Shown here: piece after piece, positions 6,350-7,891 of the stretch
Position numbering within the stretch: position 1 is the stretch's first letter
Layout: every line of letters begins with the position of its first letter
Source: an uncultured bacterium
GTDB lineage: Bacteria; Bacillota_A; Clostridia; Oscillospirales; Oscillospiraceae
Direction: 5' to 3'
Length of the DNA: 7,891 nt
NCBI GenBank assembly: GCA_905214605.1
Contig: CAJMMY010000041.1
Coordinates: 1-7,891 of the forward strand
The notes under the pieces: generated by a model
Told to the model about the DNA's origin: nothing
What the model saw: the letters and a program-made list of their open reading frames with translations, nothing else
Databases searched by the model: none
Made by a program: the position numbers and the translations under genes

Positions 6350-6387
6350 AAAAAACTGACCAATCGGAATTAGTAGCTCAGTTTTTT
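6350..6387 (-). promoter_or_regulatory. Inverted repeat across the rpmH stop, candidate attenuator before rnpA
   Basis: AAAAAACTGA (6350-6359) and TCAGTTTTTT (6378-6387) form a perfect 10-base stem with an 18-base loop that holds the rpmH stop codon. In the minus-strand RNA the 3' arm ends in six U. The stem is A/U-rich, so it would be a weak terminator at best. Its place suits partial termination between the highly needed L34 and the scarce RnpA. The role is inference. Confidence 0.5.
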
Positions 6388-6507
6388 TCTGCCTTTTGCA
6401 CGACGGCGAGCCAGAACTTTGCGGCCGTTAGCGGTGGACATTCTCTTGCGGAAGCCATGCTCCATCTGTGCGTGACGCTTTTTGGGCTGATAGGTACGTT
6501 TAGTCAT
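6370..6507 (-). CDS. rpmH: 50S ribosomal protein L34
   Basis: This 45-residue, strongly basic protein starts [10 protein letters not shown] and contains [20 protein letters not shown] (17-36) and AKGRKKLSY, an unmistakable L34. The length agrees with the family (about 44-47). The segment at 11-16 (RHAQME) is less basic than the RKRAKK-like stretch of many bacteria. AAGGAG lies about 10 bases before the ATG. It is the first gene of the operon and has a perfect-consensus promoter, fitting the high output needed for a ribosomal protein. It is usually found beside dnaA, but queH is upstream here. Confidence 0.96.
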   Translation of the reverse strand: MTKRTYQPKKRHAQMEHGFRKRMSTANGRKVLARRRAKGRKKLSY

Positions 6508-6623
6508 TTTTTAGTCTCTCCTTTCAGGTTTGATTCTATGCTCATCACGGAACACATGCCCCGTGTAGCAATCCGAATCGGCAGCTGCTTTGAAATAGGC
6601 GCAGCTATCCTATATTGTTTGAA
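6508..6623 (-). promoter_or_regulatory. Long 5' leader of the rpmH operon
   Basis: About 115 bases separate the predicted start from the rpmH ATG. Small hairpins can be drawn: AGCTGC (6606-6601) with GCAGCT (6588-6583), and CACGGGG (6565-6559) with TTCCGTG (6552-6546, two G-U). A third, ATAGG (6613-6609) with CCTAT (6599-6595), would compete with the first. No known riboswitch or ribosomal protein leader is recognised, and no small reading frame stands out. Confidence 0.4.
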
Positions 6624-6629
6624 CGCTTT

Positions 6630-6658
6630 ATTATAACGCGTCAATTCACCGCTGTCAA
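6630..6658 (-). promoter_or_regulatory. Perfect-consensus sigma-A promoter of the rpmH operon
   Basis: On the minus strand, TTGACA (6653-6658), a 17-base spacer and TATAAT (6630-6635) match the consensus at every position. The predicted start is near 6623. The queH stop codon TGA (6655-6657) lies inside the -35 box. No terminator separates queH from it, so queH transcripts can read into the operon. Confidence 0.88.
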
Positions 6659-7245
6659 GTAGTTTTGGAATACAGGCAGCCGCAATAATTTTGACGGTAC
6701 AGGTCCAGTTCCTGGGAAAGCTGAATACTCTGCTTATAGCCCTCCCGTTTTTTGAAGTCCGAGGGCAGCCACTTCACACCGTACCGCTCCCCCAGCTCCA
6801 TACCGATGGCATTGATGCGCTGAGCGTCTTTATGAGGCGATACCGTCAGTGTGGTGCAGAAATAATCATACTGCCCCTCCGCTGCCAGACGGGCTGTTTC
6901 CTCCAGACGAAGACGGAAACACTCCGTACACCGGGCGCCGCCCTCCGGTTCTTTTTCCAATCCCCGCACCGCTTGGACATACCGGGCACCGTCATAGTCG
7001 CACTCCAGAATGTGCACTTCCGGCATGGCAGCCAGTACCTTTCGCTGATTCTCCAACCGCAGGTCATATTCCTCCCGGGGCTGAATGTTGGGATTATAGT
7101 AAAGCAGCGTAATCTCAAAAAATTGGGTCAGATACTTCAGAACATACGTGGAGCATGGTCCGCAGCAGCTTTGCAGCAGCACACGGGGTTTCCCTTCCAG
7201 ACGGCGGGTCAGCTCGTCCAATTTTCTCTGGTAATTCTCTTTCAA
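6655..7245 (-). CDS. queH: Epoxyqueuosine reductase QueH (DUF208 family)
   Basis: This protein of 196 residues (198 from an earlier TTG) carries the QueH cysteine signature: SCCGPCS (26-32), GGARCTECFRLRL (102-114) and NYCGC (187-191), giving C27, C28, C31, C106, C109, C188 and C190. QueH reduces epoxyqueuosine in tRNA to queuosine, the last step at the wobble base of GUN anticodons, and replaces the unrelated cobalamin-dependent QueG. The cysteines bind a [4Fe-4S] cluster and a further iron in characterised members. No ATG start exists: TTG codons at 7251 and 7245 are the choices, and TGA stands directly before 7251. I chose 7245 because GAGG then lies 9 bases upstream rather than 3. It has its own promoter and no visible terminator. 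Confidence 0.9.
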   Translation of the reverse strand: MKENYQRKLDELTRRLEGKPRVLLQSCCGPCSTYVLKYLTQFFEITLLYYNPNIQPREEYDLRLENQRKVLAAMPEVHILECDYDGARYVQAVRGLEKEPEGGARCTECFRLRLEETARLAAEGQYDYFCTTLTVSPHKDAQRINAIGMELGERYGVKWLPSDFKKREGYKQSIQLSQELDLYRQNYCGCLYSKTT

Positions 7246-7251
7246 ATACAA

Positions 7252-7258
7252 TCACCTC
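7252..7258 (-). promoter_or_regulatory. Ribosome binding site of queH, close to the transcript 5' end
   Basis: GAGGTGA, extending to GAGGTGAT at 7251, matches the 16S rRNA anti-Shine-Dalgarno over 8 bases. It is 9 bases from the TTG at 7245 counted from GAGG. The predicted transcript start near 7262 leaves only about 17 bases of leader. Confidence 0.6.
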
Positions 7259-7268
7259 GCCGGGAGCG

Positions 7269-7298
7269 ATTGTATCATAATTCATTCGGGATTGACAA
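7269..7298 (-). promoter_or_regulatory. Promoter of queH with extended -10
   Basis: On the minus strand, TTGTCA (7293-7298), an 18-base spacer and TACAAT (7269-7274) with TG one base upstream form an extended -10 promoter. The -35 box overlaps the -35 box of the divergent deaminase promoter by five bases. Confidence 0.65.
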
Positions 7299-7321
7299 GC
7301 CCCTATCCTATGGAATACAAT
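7292..7321 (+). promoter_or_regulatory. Promoter of the dCMP deaminase gene
   Basis: TTGACA (7292-7297), an 18-base spacer and TACAAT (7316-7321) precede the gene. The predicted start near 7328 leaves about 26 bases before the ATG, with GGAGG (7339-7343) in between. The -35 overlaps that of the queH promoter. Confidence 0.7.
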
Positions 7322-7353
7322 AATATGATACCGAGAACGGAGGCGAATTCCTT

Positions 7354-7839
7354 ATGGAACAGCGTACTGATAAAATCAACTACTATCTGGATATTGCGGA
7401 TACCGTGCTCCACCGCTCCACTTGTATCCGTCGGCAATACGGCGCCATCATCGTCCGGAATGATGAGATTATTTCTACCGGCTATAACGGCGCGCCACGC
7501 GGTCGGCGCAACTGCTCCGATTTGGGATTCTGTCGGAGAGAGGCACTGCAGGTTCCCTCCGGTGAGCGGTATGAACTGTGCCGCAGCGTCCATGCCGAGG
7601 CGAATGCCATCATTTCCGCGTCTCGCCGGGATATGCTGGGCGGGACCCTGTATCTGGTGGGTCGAGAGGCGGCAAACGGACATCTGACCGACGCAGTGCC
7701 CTGCTCCATGTGCAAGCGCACCATCATCAATGCCGGCATTCAGGAGGTCATTGCCCGGGAGGCGGACGGAAGTTTCAAGATTACTCCCGTGCAGGAGTGG
7801 ATTGACGAGGACGAAACCCTGCCGGAAGATTTGCTGTAA
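7354..7839 (+). CDS. comEB: dCMP deaminase family protein (ComEB-like)
   Basis: This 161-residue zinc enzyme has the cytidine/deoxycytidylate deaminase motifs: VHAEANAI (79-86), with zinc ligand H80 and catalytic E82, and PCSMCKR (116-122), with zinc ligands C117 and C120. The dCMP deaminase subfamily turns dCMP into dUMP, feeding dTMP synthesis. Extra cysteines C54, C60 and C76 in the insert before HAE resemble the second, structural zinc site of this subfamily. The phrase STGYNGAPRG (41-50) is also typical. GGAGG lies 10 bases before the ATG. The gene stands alone between its own promoter and a strong terminator. The comEB symbol follows the B. subtilis family member; no competence genes are seen here. 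Activity on another cytosine nucleotide is possible. Confidence 0.9.
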   Translation: MEQRTDKINYYLDIADTVLHRSTCIRRQYGAIIVRNDEIISTGYNGAPRGRRNCSDLGFCRREALQVPSGERYELCRSVHAEANAIISASRRDMLGGTLYLVGREAANGHLTDAVPCSMCKRTIINAGIQEVIAREADGSFKITPVQEWIDEDETLPEDLL

Positions 7840-7854
7840 TTGGATATATCTGAA

Positions 7855-7891
7855 CGCGCTCTGAGAGGAGTTCCTCTCGGGGCGCGGTTTT
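7855..7891 (+). terminator. Intrinsic terminator of the deaminase gene
   Basis: CGCGCTCTGAGAGG (7855-7868) pairs with CCTCTCGGGGCGCG (7873-7886) over 14 pairs, two of them G-U, around the loop AGTT. G then TTTT follows to the window edge, so the U-tract may be longer. It starts 16 bases after the stop codon. Confidence 0.88.

Noticed and set aside
6508..6655. Possible replication origin near rpmH, since dnaA and oriC often lie there.
   Set aside because: No TTATNCACA-type DnaA boxes, no AT-rich unwinding region and no dnaA are seen; the neighbour is queH.

Overview
The window looks like ordinary chromosome from a Gram-positive Firmicute, most likely class Clostridia (Oscillospiraceae/Ruminococcaceae-like). 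I judge this from the rpmH-rnpA-yidD-yidC-jag order, the holB-ricT pair, strong GGAGG-type ribosome binding sites, sigma-A-type promoters, moderately GC-rich DNA and the short Gram-positive form of YidC. The genus is inference; nothing in the sequence fixes it. I see no mobile element, CRISPR array, tRNA, rRNA or replication origin.

Layout. 1-419 (minus): N-terminal part of a membrane-anchored protein of unknown role, cut by the window edge. 420-541: divergent promoter region. 542-1249 (plus): a short-chain dehydrogenase/reductase, FabG-like and possibly the EF-P 5-aminopentanone reductase. 1268-1300: a hairpin that ends this gene and the convergent ricT. 1304-3508 (minus): holB then ricT, from their own promoter. 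3645-3692: terminator of the next operon. 3703-6507 (minus): rpmH, rnpA, yidD, yidC, khpB (jag), from a perfect-consensus promoter at 6630-6658. 6655-7245 (minus): queH. 7252-7353: a second divergent promoter region. 7354-7839 (plus): a dCMP deaminase-like gene with a strong terminator at the right edge.

How the genes work together. The rpmH operon joins ribosome assembly (L34), tRNA 5' maturation (RnpA), membrane protein insertion (YidD, YidC) and an RNA-binding protein (KhpB). HolB is the clamp-loader delta-prime subunit. RicT belongs to the Fe-S Ric complex that acts with RNase Y in mRNA processing. QueH makes the tRNA base queuosine. The SDR may act on EF-P. Translation and RNA metabolism are therefore the common theme, with DNA replication (HolB) and nucleotide supply (dCMP deaminase) beside it.

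I found no previously undescribed system. The points most worth a second look are small: two divergent promoter pairs whose -35 boxes lie on top of each other, a -35 box that contains the queH stop codon, an inverted repeat across the rpmH stop that may attenuate the operon, an Asn in YidC where the family carries a basic residue, and a long Arg/Asn/Gln-rich tail on RicT.
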